The notes below the pieces were generated by a model. It did not search any database. It had not been told where the DNA came from and saw only the letters and a list, made by a program, of their open reading frames with translations. Made by a program: the position numbers and the translations under genes. DNA of 64,000 nt from Micrococcales bacterium (GTDB lineage: Bacteria > Actinomycetota > Actinomycetes > S36-B12 > UBA10799): contig JADJCR010000004.1 of the NCBI GenBank assembly GCA_016703125.1, forward strand, positions 372,001 through 436,000, given 5' to 3'. This document shows, in pieces, positions 54,988 to 63,874 of this stretch (position 1 is its first letter; each line of letters begins with the position of its first letter).

Positions 54988-55884
54988 TCAGTGAGAGCCG
55001 AACGCGTACTGAACGTCGCAGTCCGCGCGGGTGAAGCCGAGGCGCTCGTACATCGCCACCGCGGCATGATTGTCGACGTCCACGTAGAGCATCACCGTGC
55101 GCAGACCCAGACCCTGCAGATGGTGCAGTCCCGCCGCGGTCAGCGCGCGGCCCAGGCCGGTGCCCCGAGCGCGATCCGCCACGGCCAGCACATACACCTC
55201 TCCGGTGCGCTCGTGCGCGTGACCCTCGCCGCCGTGCACCTTGGTCCAGTGGAAGCCGGCCAGTCCCTCGTCGTCGAATGCCAGCAGGAAACCCCGGGGG
55301 TCGAACCAGGGCTGGGCCAGGCGTTGTGCCAGATCGGCGGCGGTCCATGAACCCTGGTCGGGGAGGTCGGCGAAGGCCTGTGCATTCAGGCTCAACCAGT
55401 CGGCCTCGTCGCCGGCGCGGAATGCTCGCACCGTGATCCCCGCCGGTGGGGACACGTCAGGCACGTCGTGCAACGGGCGGGTGTACCGGCACAAGCCACG
55501 CACCGCGACCATCCCCGCCTCCCGTGCCAGGGCGGCCGCGGCGGCCAGTTCCCCGTGCGCCCAGATCCGGACCCCGGGCCCGGCTTGCGCGAGTACCTCG
55601 GCGAGCAGCTGCCTGCCGAGACCCTGGCCGCGAGCAGCGGGATCCACGAGGAACTCCGCCACGGGCTGCTCGTCGCCGGACACGTAGGCATACCCGACGA
55701 TGTCGCCCTGGGAGCGTGCGAGCCCGTGCCGGTCCCGCTGGCCGCCGCCGGAACGCAGGTGGAGGTAGGTGTGCTCCGACAGCGCGGACACCCCGTCGGT
55801 GGCGAGCGCCCGGTCCAGGATCGCGTCGACCTCCTCGATGTCCTTCGCTGACACCCGGGAGGACCACCGGATGGCACAGTTCAC
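54988..55884 (-). CDS. mshD: mycothiol synthase MshD
   Basis: A 298-residue protein of two tandem GNAT domains. The first has VAEFLVDPAARGQGLGRQLL at about 75, and the second has EVYVLAVADRARGTGLGRAL and YVDVDNHAAVAMYERLGF. MshD acetylates Cys-GlcN-Ins, the last step of mycothiol synthesis. It overlaps the regulator gene upstream by 4 bp. This gene marks the organism as a mycothiol-producing actinobacterium. Confidence 0.93.
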   Translation of the reverse strand: MNCAIRWSSRVSAKDIEEVDAILDRALATDGVSALSEHTYLHLRSGGGQRDRHGLARSQGDIVGYAYVSGDEQPVAEFLVDPAARGQGLGRQLLAEVLAQAGPGVRIWAHGELAAAAALAREAGMVAVRGLCRYTRPLHDVPDVSPPAGITVRAFRAGDEADWLSLNAQAFADLPDQGSWTAADLAQRLAQPWFDPRGFLLAFDDEGLAGFHWTKVHGGEGHAHERTGEVYVLAVADRARGTGLGRALTAAGLHHLQGLGLRTVMLYVDVDNHAAVAMYERLGFTRADCDVQYAFGSH

Positions 55885-56579
55885 TCGCTGAACTCCGGCT
55901 CGCGGTCGGCGCGTGGTGGGACCAGGCGGTAGCCGACGTTGCGCACCGTGCCGATCAGCCCCTCATACTCCGGGCCGAGCTTGGCCCGCAGTCGCCGCAC
56001 GTGCACATCGACGGTGCGGGTGCCGCCGAAGTAGTCGTATCCCCAGACCTCCTGCAGCAGTTGCTGGCGGGTGAACACCCGGCCCGGATGCTGGGACAGG
56101 TACTTCAACAACTCGAATTCCTTGTAGGTGAGGTCCAGCAGCCGGCCCCGGACCGTCGCCGTGTAACTGCTCTCATTGATGAGCAGCTCGCCGTGCTGGA
56201 TCTCCGGGCCGGTCTCCTGGTCGGTCTGGGCCTGCCGGCCCACCGCCAGCCGGAAACGGGCTTCAACCTCACCCGGACCCGCCGTGTCGAGCACGATGTC
56301 GTCCACGCCCCAGTCTGCGGACACCGCTGCGAGGCCGCCTTCGGTGACGATGAGTAGTACCGGCAGGTCCGATCCCGTGGCGCGGATGACACGGCACAGG
56401 CTGCGGACCCCGGGTAGGTCCCGGCGACCGTCGACGAGCAGCAGATCGGCCGCTGGGGCGTTCAGCAGGGCCCCGGCGTCGGCGGGCAGAATCCGGATCT
56501 GATGGGCCAGCAGACCGAGCGCGGGCAGCACGTGATCGCTGGGCTCGACCGCGTCGGTCATCAGCAGGACACTGCTCAC
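55881..56579 (-). CDS. glnR: GlnR-like winged-helix response regulator
   Basis: A 232-residue OmpR-class regulator. A receiver-like domain (1-110, LLLVDGRRDLPGVRSL with one Asp near 50) lacks the full acidic pocket. The DNA-binding domain (135-225) has LTYKEFELLKYLSQHPGRVF, QQLLQEVWGYDYFGGTRTV and HVRRLRAKLG. The atypical receiver and neighbouring mshD match the mycobacterial nitrogen regulator GlnR. The gene name is inferred. Confidence 0.8.
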   Translation of the reverse strand: MSSVLLMTDAVEPSDHVLPALGLLAHQIRILPADAGALLNAPAADLLLVDGRRDLPGVRSLCRVIRATGSDLPVLLIVTEGGLAAVSADWGVDDIVLDTAGPGEVEARFRLAVGRQAQTDQETGPEIQHGELLINESSYTATVRGRLLDLTYKEFELLKYLSQHPGRVFTRQQLLQEVWGYDYFGGTRTVDVHVRRLRAKLGPEYEGLIGTVRNVGYRLVPPRADREPEFSE

Positions 56580-56641
56580 TGGCCACCTCCGACCGTTCCC
56601 ACGATATTCCAGGGGGGCTGTGCTGTGGCGCGCGGCAGTGC

Positions 56642-57055
56642 TCAGGCCGGGATGACCTGGCCGAGTGCAGCGATGACGTCGGCTTTGCGGGGCTGCCCGG
56701 CGGCCCGGGTCACGATTGCCCCTTCGGCGTCGAGCACCAGCACAGTGGGGGTGCGCGAGACGTTCAGCTCCCGGGCCAGCTCCAGGTGCTCCTCCACATC
56801 GAGGTCGAGGTGTCGCACGCCCGGGATCATCTGCGCGACCTCACCGAGGATCCTGCGCGTGGCCCGGCACGGGGCACAGAAGGCCGACGTGAACTGCACC
56901 AGGGTGGCGCGTTCCCCCAGGTCAGCTCCGACCCGTTCCGCAGTCAGCCGACCGGACTCACCTCGCTGACTCATTCGGCCATCCACCTTCGCGCGCCATA
57001 GGCCGAAGGCGGCGAGCAGCACCGCCACCGCGACCAGAATCCACACACCCGACAT
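56642..57055 (-). CDS. membrane-anchored thioredoxin-like protein
   Basis: A 137-residue protein with an N-terminal membrane helix (SGVWILVAVAVLLAAFGLW) and a thioredoxin fold, active site FCAPC in FTSAFCAPCRATRRIL, cis-Pro in SRTPTVLVLD. It may reduce or oxidise partner disulfides on the cytoplasmic or outer face, and orientation is not certain. It is divergent from the DUF4395 gene, its usual neighbour in actinobacteria. Confidence 0.88.
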   Translation of the reverse strand: MSGVWILVAVAVLLAAFGLWRAKVDGRMSQRGESGRLTAERVGADLGERATLVQFTSAFCAPCRATRRILGEVAQMIPGVRHLDLDVEEHLELARELNVSRTPTVLVLDAEGAIVTRAAGQPRKADVIAALGQVIPA

Positions 57056-57173
57056 GTTGGGCGAAACACCTCCCATGACCAGGACATTCCACCGACCCGC
57101 GTACATTGGACCCAGATCATGCGTGGGAATACCTGTTGTTCACTGCCAGGTTCCTTACATTACCCCGATACCT

Positions 57174-57671
57174 GTGAGCGAGGGACTCGTGATCGATCCC
57201 CGCGGCACCCGGTTCTCCGCCGCCATCACCGCCATCGTCCTGGCCGTCGTCCTGCTCACGTACCCCGGGCCGGTGGCCGCGGTTCTGCTGAGCGTGCAGA
57301 CGCTTGTGTTCGCGTTCTCGGCCATCCTCGGCCCGAACGCGCAGCCCTACGGCTGGGTGTTCCGCAAGGCGGTCCGCCCGCGCCTGTCCGCCCCCAAGCA
57401 TCTCGAGGACCCCCTGCCGCCGCAGTTCGCACAGGCGGTGGGCCTCGTCTTCGCCCTGGCGGCGAGCATCAGCATGTTGCTGGCCTGGCAGCCCGGGGTG
57501 TACGTCTTCACCGGCTTCGCGCTGTTCGCCGCCTCCCTCAACGCCATCTTCGGCTTCTGCCTCGGCTGCGAGATCTACCTGCGGATCCGCAAGCTCATCC
57601 CCAGCAAGGCCATGCCCGCTCCCAGCGGCGAGCGCGTGCTGAACCTGACCGACCTGCGCACCCGGGCCTGA
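57174..57671 (+). CDS. DUF4395 membrane protein
   Basis: A 165-residue protein with four helices starting IDPRGTRFSAAITAIVLAVV and a CxxC motif in GFCLGCEIYLRIRK. DUF4395 proteins commonly pair with the thioredoxin-like gene. The likely start is GTG 57174 (VSEGLVIDPRG); the open frame upstream is not similar to the family. Confidence 0.85.
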   Translation: MSEGLVIDPRGTRFSAAITAIVLAVVLLTYPGPVAAVLLSVQTLVFAFSAILGPNAQPYGWVFRKAVRPRLSAPKHLEDPLPPQFAQAVGLVFALAASISMLLAWQPGVYVFTGFALFAASLNAIFGFCLGCEIYLRIRKLIPSKAMPAPSGERVLNLTDLRTRA

Positions 57672-57672
57672 C

Positions 57673-58008
57673 ATGCCGCGCCTGGTGGTGCAGTTGACCA
57701 CCGACGACGCGGAGAAGGTCGCGACCGCACTCACCATCGCCATGACCGCGGCGGCGGCCGGCGCGCAGGTGGACCTCTGGTTGTCCGGCCCAGCGACGCT
57801 GCTGGCGGTGCCTGACCGGGAGCCCGACGTCGGCCTGGACCACGCGCCGGACGCGCAGCAGGGGCTCGATGCGGTGGCCGGGGTCCACGTCTGCAGCCAG
57901 TGTGCAGCCCGCAGGGGCCTCACCGCCGCGGACCTGCGGCCGGGGGCCGACATCGCCGGCGCCACATCGCTGGTGGAGCAGCTGCTGGCCGGTGACACCG
58001 CACCGTGA
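57673..58008 (+). CDS. DsrE family protein
   Basis: A 111-residue sulfur-relay-like protein with VVQLTTDDAEKVATALTIAM and VHVCSQCAARRGLTAADL (a CxxC pair at about 73). DsrE-like proteins carry persulfides or thiosulfate. It starts one codon after the DUF4395 stop, so the two are co-expressed. Confidence 0.85.
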   Translation: MPRLVVQLTTDDAEKVATALTIAMTAAAAGAQVDLWLSGPATLLAVPDREPDVGLDHAPDAQQGLDAVAGVHVCSQCAARRGLTAADLRPGADIAGATSLVEQLLAGDTAP

Positions 58009-58039
58009 CCTACTGAGGCGCGGACCCGCAAGCAACGAC

Positions 58040-58045
58040 TAGGCT
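58040..58045 (+). promoter_or_regulatory. -10 box, leaderless spacing
   Basis: TAGGCT ends 6 bp before ATG 58052. Confidence 0.45.
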
Positions 58046-58051
58046 GTACCC

Positions 58052-58150
58052 ATGACCGAGCTCTTCTTCACGTCCCTGCTCGTGCTGGTGGCGGTGTTCA
58101 TCGGATGGTTCGCCGTCTACGTCATCTACCGGCTGGTCAAGAGCGAATAG
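58052..58150 (+). CDS. 32-residue single-helix membrane protein
   Basis: A short gene encoding one transmembrane helix (FFTSLLVLVAVFIGWFAVYV) with a short polar N-terminus and a basic tail. It is read from ATG 58052, has a leaderless promoter box and overlaps the nitrobindin start. The hydrophobic composition, own promoter and tight coupling favour a real gene. Confidence 0.55.
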   Translation: MTELFFTSLLVLVAVFIGWFAVYVIYRLVKSE

Positions 58151-58659
58151 TGGATGTGCCCGAGGAACTCCTGCCCCTGTCGTGGCTGATCGGCCAGTGG
58201 GTGGGGGTGGGCACCGGCCAGTATCCGACGAGCGAGGACTTCCGGTTCGGCCAGGAGATCTGGTGCAGTTGTGACGGCCGGCCGTTCCTGGCGATGCACT
58301 CGCGGGCGTGGATCCTTGACGAGCAGGGCGACCGGGTCCGGCCCAGCGCGATGGAGTCGGCGTTCTTCCGGCCCCGCCCGGACAACGAGTTCGAGGCGCT
58401 GTTCACCCACCCGACTGGCTACGCCGAGGTCTGGCACGGCAAGGTCACGGTCTCGGACATCCGGGACGCGAAGATCACCCGGGCCAGCTTGGAGATGACC
58501 ACCGACTCGGTCATGCGCACCGCCAGCGCCAAGGAGTACGTCGGCGGCCAACGGCTGTACGGCCTGGTTGCCGACGGGGACCTGGCCTGGACGTTCGACA
58601 TGTCAGCCGTGGGCCAGCCACTGGGCAACCATCTGGCCGCCAAACTCAAGCGCGTGTGA
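58150..58659 (+). CDS. nitrobindin/peroxynitrite isomerase (FABP-like heme protein)
   Basis: A 169-residue beta-barrel heme protein. The motif GQWVGVGTGQYP is near residue 16, the central barrel includes FTHPTGYAEVWHGKV, and the C-terminus SAVGQPLGNHLAAKLKRV contains the likely proximal His161. Close relatives in mycobacteria isomerise peroxynitrite to nitrate. It starts at GTG 58150, overlapping the stop of the small membrane protein, and overlaps the Fur gene. Confidence 0.88.
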   Translation: MDVPEELLPLSWLIGQWVGVGTGQYPTSEDFRFGQEIWCSCDGRPFLAMHSRAWILDEQGDRVRPSAMESAFFRPRPDNEFEALFTHPTGYAEVWHGKVTVSDIRDAKITRASLEMTTDSVMRTASAKEYVGGQRLYGLVADGDLAWTFDMSAVGQPLGNHLAAKLKRV

Positions 58660-59074
58660 GCGAGCAGTTCGAGTCCCGGCTGCGGGACCACGGGTACCGC
58701 CTCACCGGCCAGCGCCGGGAGGTCTGGGAGGCCGTGGAGCGCCTGCGGCACGCCACCCCGGACCAGATCGCCGCGGAACTGGCTGACGTCGACACCTCTA
58801 CGGTGTACCGCGCCCTGGATGTTCTCGTGGAGGTGGGCCTGATCACCCACACCCACATCGGCCACGGACCGCCCGTCTACCACGCCGTGGACCCCACCCC
58901 ACACTTGCATCTGGTCTGCCAGCGGTGCGGGGCGCAGGACAAAGCGCGGACATCGCCCTGGCGGCCGGGCTGCTGGCGGCCCTGCAGGCCGAGCACGGTT
59001 TCGCCGCCGACCTGGACTACATGGCGCTGCCCGGGTGGTGCGCGCAGTGCCGCGCTGAACACGATGCGACCTGA
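58656..59074 (+). CDS. Fur-family metal regulator, frameshifted
   Basis: A Fur-family regulator with the winged-helix part (GYRLTGQRREVWEAVERLRH, TSTVYRALDVLVEVGLI) and metal-binding HLVCQRCG. Near 58944 the frame changes; the other frame supplies ADIALAAGLLAALQAEHGF and a second Cys pair WCAQCRAEHD, ending at 59074. One missing base restores a 139-residue protein typical of Fur/Zur. Which metal it senses cannot be told; the ferritin gene at 8.9 kb is not a neighbour. Confidence 0.72.
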
Positions 59075-59084
59075 CGGAAACATC

Positions 59085-60050
59085 ATGGGGCCCGTCGGCG
59101 TTGTACAGGGCATGACCCATTTCGGCGATCCCTTCACCGAGCAGAAGCTGCTCGTGGCCGGCGAGGGCTGGGTGGGTCTGGACCGCGCGGTCCTGACCCT
59201 CACCGGTGGCGACCGGGTGACGTGGCTGGACTCACTGACCTCCCACCGCATCGAGGCGGGCACGAGCACGCAGGCCCTGATCCTCGACCCGCACGGCCAC
59301 ATCGAGCACGACCTGCACGTAGTCGACGATGGCACGACGACGTGGTTGATCGTCGCCGCCGACACCTCCGAGGCCTTGCGCGACCACCTCGACCGGATGC
59401 GGTTCCTGGCAGACGTGGTCGTCAGCGATGTCAGTGACACCTTCGACGTGGTGTGGATCCCCCGCCGCGAGCCATTCGGGGAACACCCCACCTGGCTGGT
59501 GCCGCTGGAGTACGCCGGGCTCGGCTGGACGCCGGCGGGTTCGGATCGCGGTGGCTCGGCGAGCAAGTACGTACCCTCCCGCCCGGACCGCTTGATCGGC
59601 GCCGAGGTCGTGATGGCCCGCGGCGAGCGTCCGCAGGGTCCGGAGTGCGGGACCTGGGCGCTGGAGGCGTTGCGGATCGCCGCCGGCGTGCCCCGGGTCG
59701 GGGCCGACACCGACCACAAGTCACTGCCGCACGAACTGGGGCTCATCGGTCCCGCGGTGCACCTGGCCAAAGGGTGCTACCGCGGCCAGGAGACCGTGGC
59801 CCGGTTGCACAACATGGGCCGGCCGCCGCGGCGACTGGTGCTCCTGCACTTCGACGGGGCCCTGCCGGATGCGGGGGCGGACCTCATGGCCGATGATCGA
59901 GTAGTCGGACGTGTCGGCTCGGTGGCCCAGCACTACGAACTCGGGCCGATCGGACTCGGTGTCGTCAAGCGCTCAGTGGATGTGAGCACCACGCTGCGCG
60001 CCGAGGGCATCGCCGCGTCCCAGGAACCGGTGGTCGCAGCAACGTTGTGA
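59085..60050 (+). CDS. ygfZ: folate-binding Fe-S assembly protein YgfZ
   Basis: A 321-residue GcvT-like folate-binding protein. It carries the family signature KGCYRGQETVARLHNMG around residue 225, preceded by LTGGDRVTWLDSLTSHRIE. YgfZ supports Fe-S enzyme maturation. ATG 59085 has GGAA at suitable spacing; ATG 59064 overlapping the fur end is an alternative. Confidence 0.9.
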   Translation: MGPVGVVQGMTHFGDPFTEQKLLVAGEGWVGLDRAVLTLTGGDRVTWLDSLTSHRIEAGTSTQALILDPHGHIEHDLHVVDDGTTTWLIVAADTSEALRDHLDRMRFLADVVVSDVSDTFDVVWIPRREPFGEHPTWLVPLEYAGLGWTPAGSDRGGSASKYVPSRPDRLIGAEVVMARGERPQGPECGTWALEALRIAAGVPRVGADTDHKSLPHELGLIGPAVHLAKGCYRGQETVARLHNMGRPPRRLVLLHFDGALPDAGADLMADDRVVGRVGSVAQHYELGPIGLGVVKRSVDVSTTLRAEGIAASQEPVVAATL

Positions 60051-60087
60051 ACCCTCGAGCACAACGCGAAGGAACAGGAAGGCACGC

Positions 60088-60318
60088 ATGATCACGATGT
60101 ACACGACCACCTGGTGTGGCTACTGCACCCGATTGAAGGCGCAGATGGCCCGGCAGGGCCTGGAGTTCACCGAGGTGAACATCGAGGAGAACCCGGCGGC
60201 CGCGGATTTCGTGGGTAGCGTCAACGGCGGCAACCACGTCGTCCCCACCGTGGTGCTGCCGGACGGCACCCCTCTGACCAACCCCGGCATCAACGAGTTG
60301 CTGGCGGCGGTGCAGTAG
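60088..60318 (+). CDS. mrx1: mycoredoxin (glutaredoxin-like)
   Basis: A 76-residue glutaredoxin fold with the mycoredoxin active site CGYC (Cys10, Cys13) in YTTTWCGYCTRLK and cis-Pro in NHVVPTVVLPDG. Mycoredoxins reduce mycothiol-mixed disulfides, consistent with mshD in the same region. It has an AAGGAACAGGAAGG ribosome site. Confidence 0.92.
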   Translation: MITMYTTTWCGYCTRLKAQMARQGLEFTEVNIEENPAAADFVGSVNGGNHVVPTVVLPDGTPLTNPGINELLAAVQ

Positions 60319-60883
60319 CCCGGCTGCTGCGCCGGTAGGCGCTGACGAACGGATCCCCCTCGATCCAGAACCGCCAGTGCCGGTTCGCCGCCCGGCTGAC
60401 GCCCACGCGCGGACCGCTCACCACCGGCACGGCTGCGTCTGCGGCCGCAAGTCGCAACCGACCCGTGCGCAGGTCCGCCCCGTTGTCCGCCGCGGACACG
60501 GCCAACGCCTGGCCGAGGCGCCCGGGACCCCGGGCGAGGTCCCCGCGGCCGCCGCGCCGGCCCCGCGCGACGTCCGTTCCCCACACCACTTCCCCGGCGC
60601 GCAGCAGGATCCCGCCACCCACCCCAGCGGGGTGGCAGACGACGTTGAGGCACCAGTGCATGCCGTAGCTCAGATAGACGTAGGCGTGCCCCGGCGGGCC
60701 GAACATGACTGCGTTGCGGGCGCTGGGACCGCGGTGGGCGTGACTGGCGGGGTCACGCTGTCCGGCGTAGGCCTCCACCTCGACGATGCGCACGGAAACC
60801 AGGTCGTCGCGGATGACCGCCCCGAGCAACTGCGGTGCGACCTCCTCCGCCGGTCCGGCGAGCGCATCGATGAGGTCGGGCAT
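60290..60883 (-). CDS. DNA-3-methyladenine glycosylase (AAG/MPG family)
   Basis: A 197-residue AAG-type glycosylase: LLGAVIRDDLVSVRIVEVEA, EAYAGQRDPASHAHRG (the catalytic Glu segment), RNAVMFGPPGHAYVYLSYGM (with the intercalating Tyr region) and a C-terminal ISR-like GVSRAANRHWRFW. It removes alkylated adenine from DNA. Its end overlaps the mycoredoxin gene by 29 bp, convergent. Confidence 0.9.
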   Translation of the reverse strand: MPDLIDALAGPAEEVAPQLLGAVIRDDLVSVRIVEVEAYAGQRDPASHAHRGPSARNAVMFGPPGHAYVYLSYGMHWCLNVVCHPAGVGGGILLRAGEVVWGTDVARGRRGGRGDLARGPGRLGQALAVSAADNGADLRTGRLRLAAADAAVPVVSGPRVGVSRAANRHWRFWIEGDPFVSAYRRSSRATAPPPATR

Positions 60884-61042
60884 GCCGCCATTGTCCCGCC
60901 GGCCGGGGGTCCGGCGGCGAGGTGCATGGGGTCAGGGTTGCGCGGTCGAGGTCGCGAGGGTGGAGTTCGTTCATTCTCCAACCTCACGCGGAAAGCGCAG
61001 TGCCGGGCTCCGGGGACACCTCGGCCACGCCATGATGGACCA

Positions 61043-62110
61043 GTGGAACTCACCGGCGAACAAGCCGTGGCCGCCCGACTGGGCAACCTGCGGCTGAGCA
61101 CGCCCGGCGCCAGCGCGGCGGACGTCGCCGACTGGTGCGGCGCTCTGCAGGCCCAGGATCTGACCAGCGGCAAGTGGTCGCTGGGAGTCCGCCTGCCGGG
61201 TGTCACGGAAGCCGACATCGATGCCGCGCTGGCCGCCGGCGAAGTACTGCGGACATGGCCGATGCGCGGCACGATCCACCTCGTCCACCCCCGCAATGCG
61301 CGCTGGCTGGTGGAGCTCACCGGCCGCCGCGCCCTGCTGGGCCTGAAAGCCCGTTGGGACTACCTGGGCCTGGACCGGGCCACTGTCGACAAGGCCGCCG
61401 AGGTCCTGGGAGCTACGCTGCAGGGGCGCCGCCTCACGCGCACCGCATGCCTGCAGGCCCTCGAGGACGCCGGGATCGACACCTCCGGCCAGCGGTCGTA
61501 CCACCTGCTGTGGCACACCGCGCAGCTCGGGATCACCTGCATCGGGCCCAACGAGGGCACCGAGCAGACCTTCGTGCGGCTGGACGATTGGGCCCCTGAC
61601 CCGCTCACGCCGTCCCGCGATGAGGCCCTTGCGCTGCTGGCCACGATGTACTTCCGCAGCCACGGTCCGGCCACCCGCGAGGACTTCCAGCGCTGGACCG
61701 GGCTGACGGCCACCGACAGCAAGCAGGCGATCGCCGAGGCCGGACTCGACAGCGTCACCGTCGCCGGCCAGCCGATGTACACGGTCGCCAGCCAGGTATC
61801 AGACGTGCCACCGGCGCTGCTGCTCCCCGGCTTCGACGAGTACATGCTCGGTTACAAGGACCGTTCGTTGTACATGCAGCCCGAGCACTTGCGCCGCGTC
61901 GTCCCCGGCGGCAACGGCATGTTCAAGGCCACCGTGGTGGAGCACGGCCGGATCGTCGGGATCTGGCACCGCAAGGTACTAGCCCGTAGCGTGCGCGTGA
62001 CGGTCACGGGCTTCGGCGGCCTGTCGGCGCGCAGCAGGACCGCGATCGAGACCCCCGCGGCGCGGTACGCGGCGTACCTCGACAAGCCCCTGGACCTGCG
62101 GTTCGACTGA
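61043..62110 (+). CDS. winged-helix HTH_42 protein, AlkZ-like DNA glycosylase candidate
   Basis: A 355-residue protein of the HTH_42 family. It has CGALQAQDLTSGKWSLGVRL with the QxQ motif used by AlkZ glycosylases, TWPMRGTIHLVHP, and a C-terminal part with LLLPGFDEYMLGYKDRS and NGMFKATVVEHGRIVGIW. The family includes DNA interstrand-crosslink glycosylases, but many members are uncharacterised. It is divergent from an AAG glycosylase. GTG 61043 is the likely start. Confidence 0.8.
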   Translation: MELTGEQAVAARLGNLRLSTPGASAADVADWCGALQAQDLTSGKWSLGVRLPGVTEADIDAALAAGEVLRTWPMRGTIHLVHPRNARWLVELTGRRALLGLKARWDYLGLDRATVDKAAEVLGATLQGRRLTRTACLQALEDAGIDTSGQRSYHLLWHTAQLGITCIGPNEGTEQTFVRLDDWAPDPLTPSRDEALALLATMYFRSHGPATREDFQRWTGLTATDSKQAIAEAGLDSVTVAGQPMYTVASQVSDVPPALLLPGFDEYMLGYKDRSLYMQPEHLRRVVPGGNGMFKATVVEHGRIVGIWHRKVLARSVRVTVTGFGGLSARSRTAIETPAARYAAYLDKPLDLRFD

Positions 62111-62173
62111 CGCCCGCCGCGCCTCCCGGGAGGGCCCCGGCATCACCGCTACCGTCGGGGTCTGTGAGGCGCC

Positions 62174-63307
62174 ATGTCCAAGCCGGATGACACCCAGACC
62201 CAGTCGCTGGAGCCCGGCGCCCTGAGCGGGCCGCTGGGGGCGTGGTTCAAGCGTCCGCTGTCGCCCTGGAGCGCGCACGCCTTCACGGTCGCCATCGTGC
62301 TGGTGCTGGTGGCGTGGGCGGCGACGACCATGCTCGGCAGGGTCTGGTATCTGCTCTGGTGGTTCATCATCGCCGCCTTCCTGTATTTCGCACTCGCTCC
62401 CGCGGTCGACTGGCTGGTCGGGAAGGGGCTGAAACGGGGGCTGGCCACGGCACTGGTCATGCTCGGGCTGATCGTCAGCATCCTGGTCCTGCTCATCGCG
62501 ATGACCCCGCTGATCGTGGGGGAGATCCAGGCGATGATCAAGGACCTGCCCCTGCTGCTCACCAATCTGAAGGACTTCGCGTCCCGCTTCGGCGTCAACA
62601 TCGACATGCTGTCCAACACCAGCCAGGCCCAGCAGGCGTTGTCGTCGCTGCAGGGGCACCTGCCGGACATCGCCGGCGGCGCAGTCAGCATCACCAGTGC
62701 GCTGGTGGGCGGATTGTTCGAGTTCTTCGTGATCCTGCTGTTCACGTTCTTCCTGCTCGCCAATCAGGACCGGTTCCGCCGGTTCGTGCTGTCATTCCTC
62801 ACCCCCGGCACTCAGACCGTCGTCGGGCAGGCATGGGACATCGCGGTGTACAAGACCGGCGGGTACCTGTACTCCCGGATCCTCACGTCGCTGCTGGCCG
62901 GCAGCGTGGTCGGGGTCGCGCTGTGGCTGCTGGACTGCCCGTACGCGGTGGCGCTGGCCATCTGGTACGGCCTGGTCTCGCAGTTCCTGCCGACGATCGG
63001 CACCTACGTCGCCGCCGTGCTCCCGTTGATCATCCTCGTGACCCGCAACCCCATGGATGCCCTGATCTTCCTCGCCGTGCTGGCCGCCTGGATCCCCTTC
63101 CAGGACTACATCATCAGCCCTCGCGTCTCAGCCCGGACGATGGCGCTGGCGCCGGCAAGCGCGCTCATCGCCCTGCTGGCCGGCGGTGCGTTGTTCGGTC
63201 CGCTGGGGGCGTTCCTGGCCCTGCCGGCCGCGGCGGTGATCCAGAGTGTGGCGACCGCCTTCTTCCCGCGGCATGCGGTGGTCGAGGAGGCTGCAACCCG
63301 GGGCTAG
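62174..63307 (+). CDS. AI-2E family transporter
   Basis: A 377-residue membrane protein of the AI-2E/PerM family with eight helices and a long polar loop between helix 3 and 4 (VGEIQAMIKDLPLLLTNLKD). The family signature LLAGGALFGPLGAFLALPAAAVI closes the sequence. Substrates differ across the family. GAGG precedes ATG 62174. Confidence 0.9.
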   Translation: MSKPDDTQTQSLEPGALSGPLGAWFKRPLSPWSAHAFTVAIVLVLVAWAATTMLGRVWYLLWWFIIAAFLYFALAPAVDWLVGKGLKRGLATALVMLGLIVSILVLLIAMTPLIVGEIQAMIKDLPLLLTNLKDFASRFGVNIDMLSNTSQAQQALSSLQGHLPDIAGGAVSITSALVGGLFEFFVILLFTFFLLANQDRFRRFVLSFLTPGTQTVVGQAWDIAVYKTGGYLYSRILTSLLAGSVVGVALWLLDCPYAVALAIWYGLVSQFLPTIGTYVAAVLPLIILVTRNPMDALIFLAVLAAWIPFQDYIISPRVSARTMALAPASALIALLAGGALFGPLGAFLALPAAAVIQSVATAFFPRHAVVEEAATRG

Positions 63308-63336
63308 CGCCAGCGGCGGATGTTCCGGCGGTCGAT

Positions 63337-63874
63337 GTGAGCACCGTGGCATGGCAGGGAACCCTGCTGCCGGTCAGCGCCATGGCCGGACCGTACGAGT
63401 TCAGCGCGACCCGCTCGGCGGGTTTCGCCCCCACTGCGGTGGGTGCCGCGTTGGCGGCGGTGCACCTGTCCGCGCGGATCGACGCCTACACCGGCCCGGC
63501 GGTGTTCACCGCGACCATCGGCGACCAGGTCGCCGGTGACACCGCCACCTTGTTGCAGGCCACCACCGCGGCGTACACGGCGCTGGCCGCCGAGGCCGGC
63601 GTCACCAACGGTGACCCCGTGCCGGCCCCGACCGGGCAGGTCACCGGCTGGCACATCGCCGGCTTCGACCCCTCGTCGCTCACCGAGGTGCAGCTGCTGG
63701 TGGACACCCCCGACGGTGCCAGCAGCGTGTTCACCGTCGCGGTCCAGTGGGTGGACGGTGACTGTAAAACTCGCCCCGCCAATCACACCGGCCGGCGTCG
63801 AGTTCACCGTCACCGCCCCCGACCCGAGCCTCACCTACACGCCGTTCGTCACCGCGGGGCAGGACAGCCCGTGA
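63337..63874 (+). CDS. unknown protein, possible conjugative-element component, frameshifted
   Basis: From GTG 63337 the frame encodes STVAWQGTLLPVSAMAGPYE, then SARIDAYTGPAVFTATIGDQ and WHIAGFDPSSLTEVQLLVDT. Near 63766, in an AAAA run, it must change frame to read APPITPAGVEFTVTAPDPS to the stop. The pattern resembles hypothetical proteins found next to actinobacterial conjugation genes, which usually have an N-terminal membrane helix missing here. That resemblance is from memory and is weak. The stop overlaps the next start. Confidence 0.4.
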
